Assembly: GCA_035517495.1 (NCBI GenBank)
Contig: DATIYT010000038.1
Coordinates: 62,001-126,000, forward strand
Source: DASZHJ01 sp035517495
GTDB lineage: Bacteria; Pseudomonadota; Alphaproteobacteria; ATCC43930; CGMCC-115725
DNA length: 64,000 nt
Direction of reading: 5' to 3'
Shown here piece by piece: positions 1-8,949 of the stretch. The position numbers were made by a program, and so were the translations under genes. A model generated the notes under the pieces. That model saw only the letters and a list, made by a program, of their open reading frames with translations, did not search any database and was not told the DNA's origin. Position 1 is the stretch's first letter; the number at the start of each line of letters is the position of its first letter.

Positions 1-1
1 C

Positions 2-985
2 GAGATGCTGGTATTCTCGGCGGCCGATTTCGAGGATTTCCGCGTGCCGCGGCCGGACATGCCGGCGGAAATGGAGCGCGAGCTTGATGCCGTCATTCGT
101 ATCCTCGCCGAGAACCGCTGGCCCTGGCGGCTGCACGCGACCTATGACGAAACCATCAGCCGCGCACTCGATGTCTACGAGCGGGTCAACCAGGACATCC
201 CCCTGGCGGGGCTGAATTGGTTCTTCGATCACGCCGAGACGATTTCCGATCAATCCATCGAGCGCATAGCGGCACTCGGCGGTGGTATCGCGGTCCAGCA
301 TCGCATGGCCTACCAGGGCGAGTATTTCGTCGAACGCTACGGCTCCGGCGCGGCGGAGGCGACGCCGCCGATCGCGCGTATGCTCGCGGCTGGCCTCAAG
401 GTCTCGGCGGGAACGGATGCCACGCGCGTCGCCTCGTACAACCCATGGGTCTCGCTCGCGTGGCTCGTCACCGGCAGGACGGTGGCGGGACTGCGGCTCT
501 ATCCGCAGCGCAATTGCCTCGACCGCGAGACCGCGCTCAGGATGTGGACGGAGAACGTCACCTGGTTCTCCAACGAGGAGGGCGTAAAGGGGCGGATCGA
601 GGCAGGCCAGCTTGCTGACCTCATCGTGCCGGATCGAGATTACTTCGCCTGCGCCGAAAGCGAGATTGCCGACACTACGTCCGACCTCACGGTCGTGGGT
701 GGCCGGATCGTCTATGCGGCGCGTGACTTTGCTCGCTACGACGAAGGTGCGCCGCCGCCGGCGATGCCGGACTGGTCGCCGGTTCGCGCTTTTGGAGGAT
801 ATGGCGCATGGGCAAGTTCGTCCGCGCAAGCTCAGGCGATGCTGATCAATGAATCCGCTCGGGGCCGCGCGCACTCATGCGCCGTCCACCGCCACGGCGA
901 TGCCGCGGTCTGGTCGGCTCGTCTGCCGATCTCCGACGTCAAGAGCTTCTGGGGCGCTCTCGGGTGCTCGTGCTGGGCCTTCTAA
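2..985 (+). CDS. Amidohydrolase family protein (YtcJ-like), C-terminal part
   Basis: The reading frame is open to the left window edge, so the N-terminal metal-binding half of the TIM barrel is missing. The visible part has the late-barrel aspartate motif SAGTDATR and the usual closing beta-sandwich (GRIEAGQLADLIV, then VVGGRIVYA), which place it in the Amidohydro_3/YtcJ group of metal-dependent hydrolases. The Cys/His-rich tail ending GALGCSCWAF looks like the natural C-terminus of this subgroup and not a frameshift. Substrate cannot be told. It is followed 28 bp later by a DoxX gene on the same strand, probably one transcript. Confidence 0.85.
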   Translation, partial: EMLVFSAADFEDFRVPRPDMPAEMERELDAVIRILAENRWPWRLHATYDETISRALDVYERVNQDIPLAGLNWFFDHAETISDQSIERIAALGGGIAVQHRMAYQGEYFVERYGSGAAEATPPIARMLAAGLKVSAGTDATRVASYNPWVSLAWLVTGRTVAGLRLYPQRNCLDRETALRMWTENVTWFSNEEGVKGRIEAGQLADLIVPDRDYFACAESEIADTTSDLTVVGGRIVYAARDFARYDEGAPPPAMPDWSPVRAFGGYGAWASSSAQAQAMLINESARGRAHSCAVHRHGDAAVWSARLPISDVKSFWGALGCSCWAF

Positions 986-1013
986 GGGACTCAAAGGCGG
1001 AGGCCAACGCCCC

Positions 1014-1409
1014 ATGACTGACTATGGCAGCCTTCTTGCTCGCTTCTGCCTTAGCCTGGTCTTTCTTTGGAGCGGGATCACCAAACTGCGCGATCCCGTC
1101 GGAGGGACTGCCGAGGTGGCGGCGCTCGGCCTGCCGATGCCACAGGTCTTTTTGGCGTTGACCATCCTCTGCCAGATTGCCGGCGGACTTATGGTGCTCC
1201 TGGGATTCCGGGTGCGTCTTGGAGCGCTCGTGCTCCTCAGTTTCACCGTGGTCGCCACACTGCTCGGACACCGGGTAGCCGGCCTCACGGGTGCTGCTCG
1301 CCAGCAGCAGATGACGACCAGCCTTGAGCATCTCGCTATCGTCGGCGGTTTTTTGCTCTTGATCGTCCACGGCGCCGGAGCCCTCAGCATCGACGCGCTC
1401 CTCAATTGA
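1014..1409 (+). CDS. DoxX family membrane protein
   Basis: 131 aa, about four predicted membrane helices. It begins with a DoxX-like helix (LLARFCLSLVFLWSGITKL) and has the family's glycine-rich middle helix with the GFRVRLGAL turn. I chose ATG 1014 because GGCGGAGG lies just upstream; the frame extends further upstream but lacks DoxX similarity. DoxX proteins are poorly characterised inner-membrane proteins linked in some bacteria to redox or thiol stress. It sits between the amidohydrolase and an MFS exporter and nearly abuts the latter, suggesting co-transcription. A second DoxX gene lies at 34805-35200. Confidence 0.85.
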   Translation: MTDYGSLLARFCLSLVFLWSGITKLRDPVGGTAEVAALGLPMPQVFLALTILCQIAGGLMVLLGFRVRLGALVLLSFTVVATLLGHRVAGLTGAARQQQMTTSLEHLAIVGGFLLLIVHGAGALSIDALLN

Positions 1410-1420
1410 GGCGAAGCTCC

Positions 1421-3040
1421 GTGACGCACGACACACCGGCCCCCGTGCCACAGTCTCCGTTTCCGCCGCTTCGCGTGGCGCTGAAAACGATCGGCGTGAT
1501 CGCGATCGGAATGCTCGGCTCGAGCATTTCCTCTCAGCTCATCGACCTGAACATTGCGGATATCGGCGGCGCTTTCTCGATCTCCGCCGACAACGCCTCG
1601 TGGATATCCTGTGTTGCGGCCATGGCCGAGGTTGCCTCTATCCCCATCGCCGCGACCTTGGCTCGTGCGGTCACTTTGCGCACCCTGGTCATTTGGACCT
1701 CCGGTATTTTCGTGCTCTCGGCGCTTGCGAGCCTCTGGGTTCCAGGCGAAGTCGGGCTTCTTGTCCTGCGTGCGATCCAGAGCTTTTGCGGCGGCACCAT
1801 CTCCGTGTTGCTCTTCGTGGCCGTGATGGCGACGCTGCCGCCCGGGCGCGGACGCAGCATCGGGCTCGCCTTTTTCGGGTTTGCCTCCACCGCACCGTAC
1901 GCGATCACCGCCACCGTCGCAGCTTTCGTGACGGAATGGTGGGGGTGGCGGGGGCTCTACGCGTTCGATATCACCTGGGCACTCGTCCTGCTCGCGCTCG
2001 CGATCACCGTGCTGCGCCCGACCGCAAGCGCGATGCGGCTGCAAGAGATCGACTGGCCCGGATATTTTCTCTTGGCCGCCGGCGGCGCCGCGTTGATCTT
2101 GTTCATGAAGCAAGGAGACCGGTTCTTCTGGCTGGACAATTCCCGCATCGTGATCGCCGGCGTGATCGCGGCCATCCTCATTCCGGCCGCGATCCTTGTC
2201 TTTGCCGTCCGCCCCCGACCGCTGCTCGATCTTTCCCTGATGAAAACTACGTTCGGCTGGGCGGTCATGCTTGCCACCTTCTACCGCTTCGGCATGGTGA
2301 TGACCGCCTTCGTCGTGCCGCAGGTGCTCACGCGTCTGCAGGGTTTCCGCGTGACGGAAATCGCCGATGCGAACATTTGGATGTTCTGGGCGGAATGCGC
2401 GGCATTTCCGCTGGCGTGGTATTGGGCGTCTCGCTGGGACGCCCGGATTCCATTGTCGCTGGGCCTCGCGCTCTTCGCCGTCGGCGCGTTCCTGAGCACG
2501 CGACTTACGCCGACCTGGCAGGCCTCCGATTTTCGATTGACCGAAATCGCGATCGGACTCGGGCAAGGTCTTTTCCTGGTACCGACGCTGTTCTATGCGA
2601 CGCGCGACGTGGCACCGCAACAGGGCACAACCGCCGCCGCCTTGTTCAACTTGAGCCGCACCATCGGGCAAACCTTTGGTGCCGCCGTGATCGGTTCGCT
2701 GATCACCTATCAGGAGAAATTCCACTCCGCCATCCTGGTGGACAGCATCAGCAACGACAATCCCGAGATGGCGCAGCGCTTCAACGGCCTGGTCGCAACC
2801 TTTCTTGCAACGCATGGCGACCCGGTCCTCGCTGAGCGGCAAGCCTGGGCAGCGCTCTCGAACTTGGTCTCGACCCAAGCCTACGTGCTTGCGTTCGCGG
2901 ATGCCTTCGTCATTGTTACCGTTGCGCTGGGAATATCGGCTCTTCTGGTGCTGATGCTGCCGCCCTTGCGCACGCCGTCGATGCGCGGCGATCCGCAGGC
3001 GCCGAAGGGCGGTTTGCTCCTCTCGAAAAGGGCCTCATGA
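1421..3040 (+). CDS. DHA2-family MFS drug transporter (EmrB-like)
   Basis: About 539 aa with 14 predicted membrane helices, the size and pattern of EmrB/QacA (DHA2) proton-driven exporters. The N-terminal helix carries the family-type LNIADIGGAF segment and the first half has the PPGRGRSIGLAF loop. GTG 1421 is preferred because GAGG lies about 9 nt upstream; a TTG at 1406 overlapping the DoxX stop is the alternative. Its stop overlaps the next start (ATGA at 3037), so it is translationally coupled to the HlyD-type adaptor. Together they should form the inner-membrane part of a tripartite efflux pump. No TolC-type outer-membrane gene is nearby. Substrate unknown. Confidence 0.88.
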   Translation: MTHDTPAPVPQSPFPPLRVALKTIGVIAIGMLGSSISSQLIDLNIADIGGAFSISADNASWISCVAAMAEVASIPIAATLARAVTLRTLVIWTSGIFVLSALASLWVPGEVGLLVLRAIQSFCGGTISVLLFVAVMATLPPGRGRSIGLAFFGFASTAPYAITATVAAFVTEWWGWRGLYAFDITWALVLLALAITVLRPTASAMRLQEIDWPGYFLLAAGGAALILFMKQGDRFFWLDNSRIVIAGVIAAILIPAAILVFAVRPRPLLDLSLMKTTFGWAVMLATFYRFGMVMTAFVVPQVLTRLQGFRVTEIADANIWMFWAECAAFPLAWYWASRWDARIPLSLGLALFAVGAFLSTRLTPTWQASDFRLTEIAIGLGQGLFLVPTLFYATRDVAPQQGTTAAALFNLSRTIGQTFGAAVIGSLITYQEKFHSAILVDSISNDNPEMAQRFNGLVATFLATHGDPVLAERQAWAALSNLVSTQAYVLAFADAFVIVTVALGISALLVLMLPPLRTPSMRGDPQAPKGGLLLSKRAS

Positions 3041-4239
3041 TCGCGGGTTTGAAACGTATTGCGATTGCCCTGGTGCTGCTTGTGGCCATAGGGGCGGCCG
3101 GCTACTTCGGGCAGCGCTGGTACGAACGGTCGCGCGACGTACAGACGACGGACGATGCCTATGTCCGCGGCGAGATCACTGCGATCAGCCCTCGCGTCTC
3201 CGGATATGCGGTTGAGGTGTTGACCGACGAGAACCTGCCGGTCAAGGCCGGTCAGATACTCGTCCGCATCGATCCCCGCGACTTCCGCATGGCGGTCGAG
3301 AGGAGCCAGGCTGCGCTCGATCAAGCGAAGGCGGATCTGGCCCAAATCGATGCCCAGCGCGAGCTTCAGCAGTCGAAAATACAAGTTGCTGAAGCTGCCT
3401 TGCGAGCGGCCCAGGCGCAGGCGAAGAACGCCGACGCAACCTTGCAGCGCTCGACCATATTGGCGGCAAAGAGTTTCGCCACTCAAGCCTCCGTCGACGC
3501 CGACACCGCCGCCGCCGCGCAAGCGCATGCCGCTATCGATCAAGCCTCCGCGAATGTCGCCTTCGAGCACGAGCAGATCGCGGTGATCGATTCACAACAA
3601 GCCGTGGCCAAAGCGAGGGTCGCGTCCGCCGAGGCTGCTTTGCTCACGGCCAAATTCGCGCTCACCGATAGCGAAGTCTGGGCACCCATCGACGGCGTCG
3701 TCGCGAACTTGCAGACGCGGGTCGGCATGTTCGTGGCGGCTGGGACCCGCATGATGTCGGTCGTGCCGACCCAGGATCTCTGGATCGACGCGAACTATCG
3801 CGAAACCCAGATCGGGCGCATGAAGCCGGGCGATCCCGTGCGGGTGAACATCGACACCCATCCAGAGACGCCACTCTGCGGTTATGTGGAGTCGATCGCA
3901 CCGGCCTCCGGGACGGAATTCGCGCTGATCCCGCCGGACAACGCCACCGGCAACTTCACCAAGATCGTGCGCCGGTTCACGGTGCGCGTCCGATTCAACG
4001 CGAGCGAGGCAAACGCGGCTCTTGCGCGACCCGGCATGTCCGTGGAGACAGCGATCGCGGTCTCGACTGCGGATAACGCCTCGGCGATCCAGCGCGCGCG
4101 CACGATCGGCTGCTCGTTTGACCCGGCCCATGATATTGTCGAGCACGTGCTGACCAAGCTTCCCGAGCATCCGGGACTTGGCCGCGCCCGACCGCAGGGA
4201 ACCGGCGGGACGGAGGTTCCGGGGGGCACAAAGCCCTGA
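3037..4239 (+). CDS. HlyD-family membrane fusion protein (EmrA-like)
   Basis: 400 aa. One N-terminal membrane anchor (residues about 6-24) is followed by the first half of a barrel-sandwich lipoyl domain (TTDDAYVRGEITAISPRVSG). Next comes an Ala/Gln/Lys-rich coiled-coil hairpin of about 120 residues, then the second lipoyl half (VWAPIDGVVANLQTRVG) and a beta-barrel domain with the PPDNATGNFTKIVRR motif typical of EmrA. The start overlaps the stop of the upstream MFS exporter. It should bridge that exporter to an outer-membrane channel encoded elsewhere. The C-terminal 45 residues are a low-complexity tail outside the conserved domain. Confidence 0.9.
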   Translation: MIAGLKRIAIALVLLVAIGAAGYFGQRWYERSRDVQTTDDAYVRGEITAISPRVSGYAVEVLTDENLPVKAGQILVRIDPRDFRMAVERSQAALDQAKADLAQIDAQRELQQSKIQVAEAALRAAQAQAKNADATLQRSTILAAKSFATQASVDADTAAAAQAHAAIDQASANVAFEHEQIAVIDSQQAVAKARVASAEAALLTAKFALTDSEVWAPIDGVVANLQTRVGMFVAAGTRMMSVVPTQDLWIDANYRETQIGRMKPGDPVRVNIDTHPETPLCGYVESIAPASGTEFALIPPDNATGNFTKIVRRFTVRVRFNASEANAALARPGMSVETAIAVSTADNASAIQRARTIGCSFDPAHDIVEHVLTKLPEHPGLGRARPQGTGGTEVPGGTKP

Positions 4240-4323
4240 ACGGCTGCCGATCTATACGTCTACATCTTTCCCTTAGCTGCTCAGCAGTCGGAGACTCATC
4301 GACCGCCGGATCGAGGTGCGCCC

Positions 4324-5934
4324 ATGAGCCGACATGAGCCCGGCCCGTTGGATGTAGCGCCTGTGGCGGAGGCTGCGTCACCTTGGGCACCGTTTCGTCG
4401 CGCAGCCTTCACGGTATTGTGGCTCGCCAGCCTCGTCTCCAATATCGGCACGTGGATGTACAACACGGCTTCGAGCTGGTTGATGACCGATCTCGCGCCG
4501 GACCCGCTCATCGTCTCGCTGGTCCAGGTCGCGACAACCCTCCCGATGTTCCTCTTGGCGCTGCCCGCGGGCGCCCTCGCCGACGTGATCGACCGGCGCC
4601 GCCTGCTGATCGTCGTCGAGACCGTGACGACAGTGATTGCCGGCGTGTTTGCGGCCTTCGTCTGGCTCGGCGCGGTCACTCCGATTTCGCTTCTCCTCTT
4701 CACGTTTCTGATTGGAGTTGGCGGCGTGCTGACGGCGCCGGCATGGCAGGCGATCGTGCCGCAGCTCGTCCCAAAGCGAGACCTTGCTCCGGCGGTGACG
4801 CTGAACGGCGTCGGCTTCAATATTAGCCGCGCGATCGGTCCCGCTCTCGGCGGCATCATCGTTGGCGTGCTCGGGATCGCCGCGCCGTTCTGGATCAATG
4901 CCGTGAGCAATCTCGGTATTATCGCAGCCTTGATCTGGTGGCGCTCGCCTAAAACAAGCGCCGGGCACCTACCCGCGGAACGGTTCCGCAGCGCCATCGT
5001 TTCCGGCATTCGATACGGCAGAAATAACCCGGATCTGCGCGCCACCCTCATCCGCGGTGTCGGATTTTTCGTGTTTGCCAGCGCATATTGGGCGTTGCTG
5101 CCGCTGGTGGCGCGCGAGCGGATCGCCGGCGGGCCCCAGCTCTACGGAATATTGCTGGGTGTGATCGGTGCGGGCGCCGTCGCCGGAGCCTTTCTTCTTC
5201 CTTGGCTCAAGACAAAGCTCGGGCCGGACCTCCTCGTCGCCGGCGGAACTTTGGGGACCGCCGTAGCCCTGGCGCTATTCGGCCTCGCGCAAGGCAGCGC
5301 CGTCGCAATTTGCGCGAGCCTTATCGCCGGTATGTGCTGGATCGCCGTGCTCGCAAGCCTCAATGTTTCCGCCCAGCTCGCATTGCCGGAGTGGGTGCGC
5401 GCGCGAGGCCTTGCGCTCTATATGACCGTCATGTTCGGCGCGTTGACGATCGGCAGTGCGCTCTGGGGAAAAGCGGCGGGAATGTTTGGCCTGCCAGCGG
5501 CGCATCTGGCGGCGGCGGCGGGCGCCCTTGTCATGGTTCCCTTGACCAGGCGCTGGAAGCTGCAGACAGGCGCGGCACCCGATCTCACGCCCTCTCTCCA
5601 CTGGCCCACGCCTGTCACAACTCACGAAGTCGAACACGATCGCGGACCGGTATTGGTGACAGTCGAATACCGGATCAAAGCGGACGATCGTGATGCCTTT
5701 CTCCAAGCGCTCGAGAAGCTGGCACACGAACGGCGCCGCGACGGCGCTTACGCCTGGGGAGTGTTCGAGGACGCCGCCGCAGGCGGTCGATTTATTGAGA
5801 CATTCTATGTTGAATCATGGCTCGAACATTTGCGGCAGCATGAACGGGTAACCAACGCCGACCGCATCCTGCAGGACGCGGTTCCCCCGATCGTTCGAAA
5901 ACGAGCCGGTCACGATCGCGGCTCGCGAATGTGA
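4324..5934 (+). CDS. MFS_3-family exporter with C-terminal dimeric alpha/beta-barrel domain
   Basis: 536 aa. Residues about 25-410 form a 12-helix MFS transporter of the EntS/DUF894 (MFS_3) type, with the ADVIDRRRLLI loop after helix 2 and a second-half DLAPAVTLNGVGFNISRAIG segment. Residues about 435-525 form a soluble domain resembling antibiotic-biosynthesis-monooxygenase folds (YRIKADDRDAFLQAL, then GRFIETFYVESWLEHLRQH). This fusion is known in the MFS_3 family. The role of the soluble part is undefined; it may sense or modify the exported compound. It is 84 bp downstream of the EmrA-like gene and may share its transcript. Substrate not inferable. Confidence 0.85.
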   Translation: MSRHEPGPLDVAPVAEAASPWAPFRRAAFTVLWLASLVSNIGTWMYNTASSWLMTDLAPDPLIVSLVQVATTLPMFLLALPAGALADVIDRRRLLIVVETVTTVIAGVFAAFVWLGAVTPISLLLFTFLIGVGGVLTAPAWQAIVPQLVPKRDLAPAVTLNGVGFNISRAIGPALGGIIVGVLGIAAPFWINAVSNLGIIAALIWWRSPKTSAGHLPAERFRSAIVSGIRYGRNNPDLRATLIRGVGFFVFASAYWALLPLVARERIAGGPQLYGILLGVIGAGAVAGAFLLPWLKTKLGPDLLVAGGTLGTAVALALFGLAQGSAVAICASLIAGMCWIAVLASLNVSAQLALPEWVRARGLALYMTVMFGALTIGSALWGKAAGMFGLPAAHLAAAAGALVMVPLTRRWKLQTGAAPDLTPSLHWPTPVTTHEVEHDRGPVLVTVEYRIKADDRDAFLQALEKLAHERRRDGAYAWGVFEDAAAGGRFIETFYVESWLEHLRQHERVTNADRILQDAVPPIVRKRAGHDRGSRM

Positions 5935-6040
5935 ACCCTGGGTGCACGCCTGCGTGGTCGCTATTCGTCAGGCCTCCGGTGGTGATCGGCCCGATCGTGG
6001 TACCCCTATAATAGAGCCGAGCAAGTCGTATGATGCGGTA

Positions 6041-6065
6041 ACGCCTCACTTCGCAGGTGAGGCGT
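6041..6065. terminator. Putative bidirectional terminator hairpin
   Basis: A 9-bp perfect stem (ACGCCTCAC / GTGAGGCGT) with a 7-nt loop lies between two convergent genes, the MFS exporter ending at 5934 and the SYLF gene ending at 6094. There is no T-run on either side, so it is at best a weak or Rho-assisted terminator. Confidence 0.4.
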
Positions 6066-6093
6066 CACGCGTAGCGCCGCGCGCGTTCTCCGG

Positions 6094-6687
6094 CTATTTG
6101 CCAGGGGTAATCGGCGTGATCTTCGATCCTTCAATGCCGAGCCCGGCCATCAAGCCGTGCTGGCCAAACGGAAACGCGACCACGTCCTCGGTAAGTGTGG
6201 TGCTGGTCGCGCTCGCGGCCGCACCCTTGTCGACGACAACGATGCTGGGACCGGAGCCCACGGCCCATCCGTCGCTCTTGCGAAGATAGTCGAGCGCGGC
6301 TTGGTTCATGAACAGCAGCGCGTAGCTGAATGCCTGGCCGCCCGCCTGCAGCCCGAAGGATGCCGCGGCGATATTGTAGTAACCGACCGTCTTGCCGCCG
6401 ACGCGCAGCGCGCCTTCGCCATATTGGCCGCCAACAATGAAACCGCCCTTGATGATCTTCGGGAACACGAGGACGCCGACTGCTTTCGGTAGCAGCATTT
6501 TCGCCTTTGGGCTGGACGCCCGAAGCTGCGCCAGCGCTGTATTGACGTTGTGGTTTATCTGGGCGGCCGTTGCCGCTTCCGCCGGATCGGCAATCGAATA
6601 TCCCAATTCAATTGTTGCACCCAGCATGAGCGCCAGCGCATTGCGTCGCGTGATCCGCGCGCACGTCTCCGACATGATCTGTCGCAT
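6094..6687 (-). CDS. Lipid-binding SYLF domain protein, exported
   Basis: 197 aa from ATG 6687, which is preceded by AAAGGAAAC at good spacing; an upstream in-frame ATG at 6732 has no such site. The N-terminus has a twin-arginine-like signal (ITRRNALALMLGATIELG) ending at an Ala-rich cleavage region. The rest matches the SYLF/Ysc84 domain: AKMLLPKAVGVLVFPKIIKG, the GGQYGEGALRVGGK strand pair, YYNIAAASFGLQAGGQ, and a C-terminal VAFPFGQHGLMAGLGIEGSK. SYLF proteins bind membrane lipids; the bacterial periplasmic members have no firm function. It stands as the distal gene after the glyoxalase gene on the same strand. Confidence 0.88.
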   Translation of the reverse strand: MRQIMSETCARITRRNALALMLGATIELGYSIADPAEAATAAQINHNVNTALAQLRASSPKAKMLLPKAVGVLVFPKIIKGGFIVGGQYGEGALRVGGKTVGYYNIAAASFGLQAGGQAFSYALLFMNQAALDYLRKSDGWAVGSGPSIVVVDKGAAASATSTTLTEDVVAFPFGQHGLMAGLGIEGSKITPITPGK

Positions 6688-6756
6688 GAGTGTTTCCTTT
6701 CGGCGAAGGGCGGGGGTGGATTTGTTCGACACTTTTCATCCAGTCGGTGGAGGTAG

Positions 6757-7209
6757 TTATTCTGATGCCATGCCCTTTTCAGCGAGCTCTTTCTTGGCGT
6801 TCTTGTTCTTGGTCAAGTGAGTAAGCCCCATGCCGCGGAGCACATTGGGAGCTTTCGTGAATTGGATATTGTCGTAACCGACGATCTCGACGCGATTCCC
6901 CCAAGGATCGCGAAAGTCAAGGAAGGGACCGTCCACCAGAGGGACACCCGCAGCCTGGAGAGCTTTGCGCGCCGCCTCCTTATCGTCGACCACAAGGCCG
7001 AAATGGCGGCCATCGTCGGCAGACTGTTTGCGCCCCTTCTGAAGGGCGATGAACTGATCGCCGAGGTCAATAAAGGCCATGGTTTTGCTCTTGCCGCGCA
7101 GTTCGAACTTGAAGAGACGGCCATAAAACGCCAATGCCTCTTCTATGTCCCGCACCTCCAGTGCCACGTGATTGAAGCCTACAAGGCGCGGCTTTGCCGG
7201 CTCAGTCAT
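6757..7209 (-). CDS. VOC-family (glyoxalase/bleomycin-resistance fold) protein
   Basis: 150 aa with one full VOC module: FNHVALEVRDIEEALAFYGR at the N-terminal half, then HFGLVVDDKEAARKAL and FRDPWGNRVEIVGYD in the second half. The family's metal-binding His (NHVAL), second His (RHFGLVV) and Glu (RVEIV) positions are present, so a metal-dependent lyase or dioxygenase activity is possible. The substrate cannot be inferred. A Lys/Asn-rich C-terminal tail of about 25 residues (TKNKNAKKEL) follows the fold. It lies between TauE and SYLF genes, all on the minus strand. Confidence 0.85.
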   Translation of the reverse strand: MTEPAKPRLVGFNHVALEVRDIEEALAFYGRLFKFELRGKSKTMAFIDLGDQFIALQKGRKQSADDGRHFGLVVDDKEAARKALQAAGVPLVDGPFLDFRDPWGNRVEIVGYDNIQFTKAPNVLRGMGLTHLTKNKNAKKELAEKGMASE

Positions 7210-7342
7210 CGGATCCTCCTGCGTCGGGATTGCGATCTTCTCGATGGGATCGCGATATTGGCCATAGGCATGCTCAATATCGACCCCGGCGTCGGGCAGA
7301 TCAATTCTTAACTTTGTTCCCGTGCAGGCCGCATGCCTTCAC

Positions 7343-8188
7343 CTACCAGATCGCTGAAACGATGAGGTCCGCCAGGAATCGCAATGCGACGAACAGAAGA
7401 AAGAGACCGAACCCAATTTCGAGCTTTCGCTTGGGTAGACTATGCGCGAGGCGCGCCCCTAACGGCGCCACCCAGCTTGAGAGCGGTGCGATCAAGACGA
7501 CCCCGATCATGGATACGAACCCGAGCGAGAACGGCGGCAACAAATCCTGATGCGGCAGGCCAGCCACGACATATCCGATCGCGCCGGCGAGCGTTATCGG
7601 GACCCCCAGGCCCGCCGCGGTTGCCACGGCACGGTGAATCGATTTGCCGTACAAGGTCAGTATCATCGTGACCAATGAGCCGCCCGAGACACCCATCAGA
7701 GAGGAGCAGAGGCCGATTGCAAATCCGTATCCGGTCATTGCCCGCGGTCCGGGAAGCTCCTTGCCCAGGACCCAGCCCTCGTTACCGAACAGAAGCTTTG
7801 CGGCGATCAGGCAGGCGATCAGAACGAACGCTATTTTGAACGTATCGGGGGGCGCAAGCGCCGCGACGGCCGAGCCGATAGCGACCCCCGCGACCGACGG
7901 TAACGTCCAGCGGCGCATGACATCGGGCAGCGCCGCGCCACGCACCTTGTGCGCCCGGTAAGAGCGCAACGCCGTCGGCACGATGACCGCGAGCGAAGTG
8001 CCAATGCAGAGCTGCATGCGCACGGCCTCGGGGACGCCGAGAAAGCGGAACATCTCGAACAGTACTGGAACGATGATGGCGCCACCGCCGATGCCGAACA
8101 GCCCCGCGAGGATGCCGGTGACCACGCCGGCGAACATGACACCTGCCGCCAGCCACAAGAGTTCGCCCGTCATCCCCTCATGCCCCAC
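7343..8188 (-). CDS. TauE/SafE family sulfite/organosulfonate exporter
   Basis: 281 aa, about eight predicted membrane helices in two repeats. The family signature GILAGLFGIGGGAIIVPVLF is at residues about 24-43, and the second repeat has GLCSSLMGVSGGSLVTMILT. TauE/SafE proteins move sulfur-containing oxyanions such as sulfite or sulfoacetate across the inner membrane, but many members are uncharacterised. No sulfonate catabolism genes lie next to it. It begins a run of three minus-strand genes. Confidence 0.88.
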   Translation of the reverse strand: MGHEGMTGELLWLAAGVMFAGVVTGILAGLFGIGGGAIIVPVLFEMFRFLGVPEAVRMQLCIGTSLAVIVPTALRSYRAHKVRGAALPDVMRRWTLPSVAGVAIGSAVAALAPPDTFKIAFVLIACLIAAKLLFGNEGWVLGKELPGPRAMTGYGFAIGLCSSLMGVSGGSLVTMILTLYGKSIHRAVATAAGLGVPITLAGAIGYVVAGLPHQDLLPPFSLGFVSMIGVVLIAPLSSWVAPLGARLAHSLPKRKLEIGFGLFLLFVALRFLADLIVSAIW

Positions 8189-8415
8189 AATCTTGCAAGG
8201 TCGGTTGTACCAAACTGAGGGGGCGGTATCGCCGAAATATCGCCCTTAAGGGATGGTCGGACCCGTGGCGGCTACCCCGATCTGCCAGAATCGCCGGGCA
8301 AATAGATCAAGGGAGATTACGACTGATGCGCCTTTGCACGGCGCGCCACCACAATTTAGTGTTTTGGCGCAGCGATGTTAGCAGCATTCGCAACTGGCTC
8401 TGTCGGGAGGTTGAT

Positions 8416-8694
8416 ATGCGGAGGCTTATTCTTGTGCTGGGCGTGGCGCCGTTTCTGGCCGGCAACGCCATCGCGGCTCAGCCGCTTACAGAGAATCAGA
8501 TGGACGCGGTGACCGGCGGGTTCTCGGCGTTCTCGACCGCCGACGCGGCCGCTTCCATTGTGCCGGGTGTGCCGTCCCTGACGACCCAAATGCAGCCGAT
8601 CTGCCAATTGTGCTTTCAAGGGCCCATTATGCAGCTTGGGTCGGGCCTCAATCCCTTTCAATCCATCGGGATAGTCCGGCCAGGGCTGCCCTAG
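8416..8694 (+). CDS. Small exported protein with a D-A-V-T-G-G motif
   Basis: 92 aa from ATG 8416, with GGGAGG 6-7 nt upstream. Residues 1-20 form a Sec signal peptide (MRRLILVLGVAPFLAGNAIA). Immediately after the predicted cleavage site comes LTENQMDAVTGG, then a Ser/Ala/Pro-rich remainder with one CQLC pair. Short exported proteins carrying an L-T-x-x-Q-M-D-x-V-T-x-G segment recur in alphaproteobacteria without known function. The segment also resembles double-glycine leaders of bacteriocins, but here it follows a Sec signal and is not the N-terminus. It is flanked by opposite-strand genes. Confidence 0.65.
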   Translation: MRRLILVLGVAPFLAGNAIAAQPLTENQMDAVTGGFSAFSTADAAASIVPGVPSLTTQMQPICQLCFQGPIMQLGSGLNPFQSIGIVRPGLP

Positions 8695-8718
8695 GGCCAA
8701 GCCGCCGCAGCGAAGACG

Positions 8719-8949
8719 TTACGGCTTTCGGGCCAGCGGCTCGCCGACGACCTCCTTGTCACAACGGCAGCGCACGCTGCGCGTCGCTATCGGAGCCATT
8801 GCAACGCCTGAGCGGCCGCAATGCGCGCAAGCGAACTCGACCAGAATTTTTCGGGTCGCGGGCATCCGAGTATCGGGCATGCGGGTATCCAGCATGATCG
8901 TTCTCGAAATCTCAGTCGATGATTGACGGTAAATGGACATAGTTAACAT
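8719..8949 (-). CDS. Small Cys-rich hypothetical protein (possible zinc ribbon)
   Basis: Up to 76 aa. The C-terminal two thirds contain two cysteine pairs, CAHC and CRC, about 18 residues apart, in a basic context, which could bind one zinc as a ribbon. The N-terminal part has a short internal repeat (LDTRMPDTRMPATRK) with several possible Met starts, so the true start may be nearer 8867. No clear ribosome-binding site decides it. No family is recognised. Confidence 0.4.
   Translation of the reverse strand: MLTMSIYRQSSTEISRTIMLDTRMPDTRMPATRKILVEFACAHCGRSGVAMAPIATRSVRCRCDKEVVGEPLARKP

Noticed and set aside
1022..2878. 618-codon open frame on the minus strand opposite the DHA2 exporter
   Set aside because: Arg/Gly/Asp-rich composition with no domains or ribosome-binding site; it is an antisense shadow of a high-GC gene.
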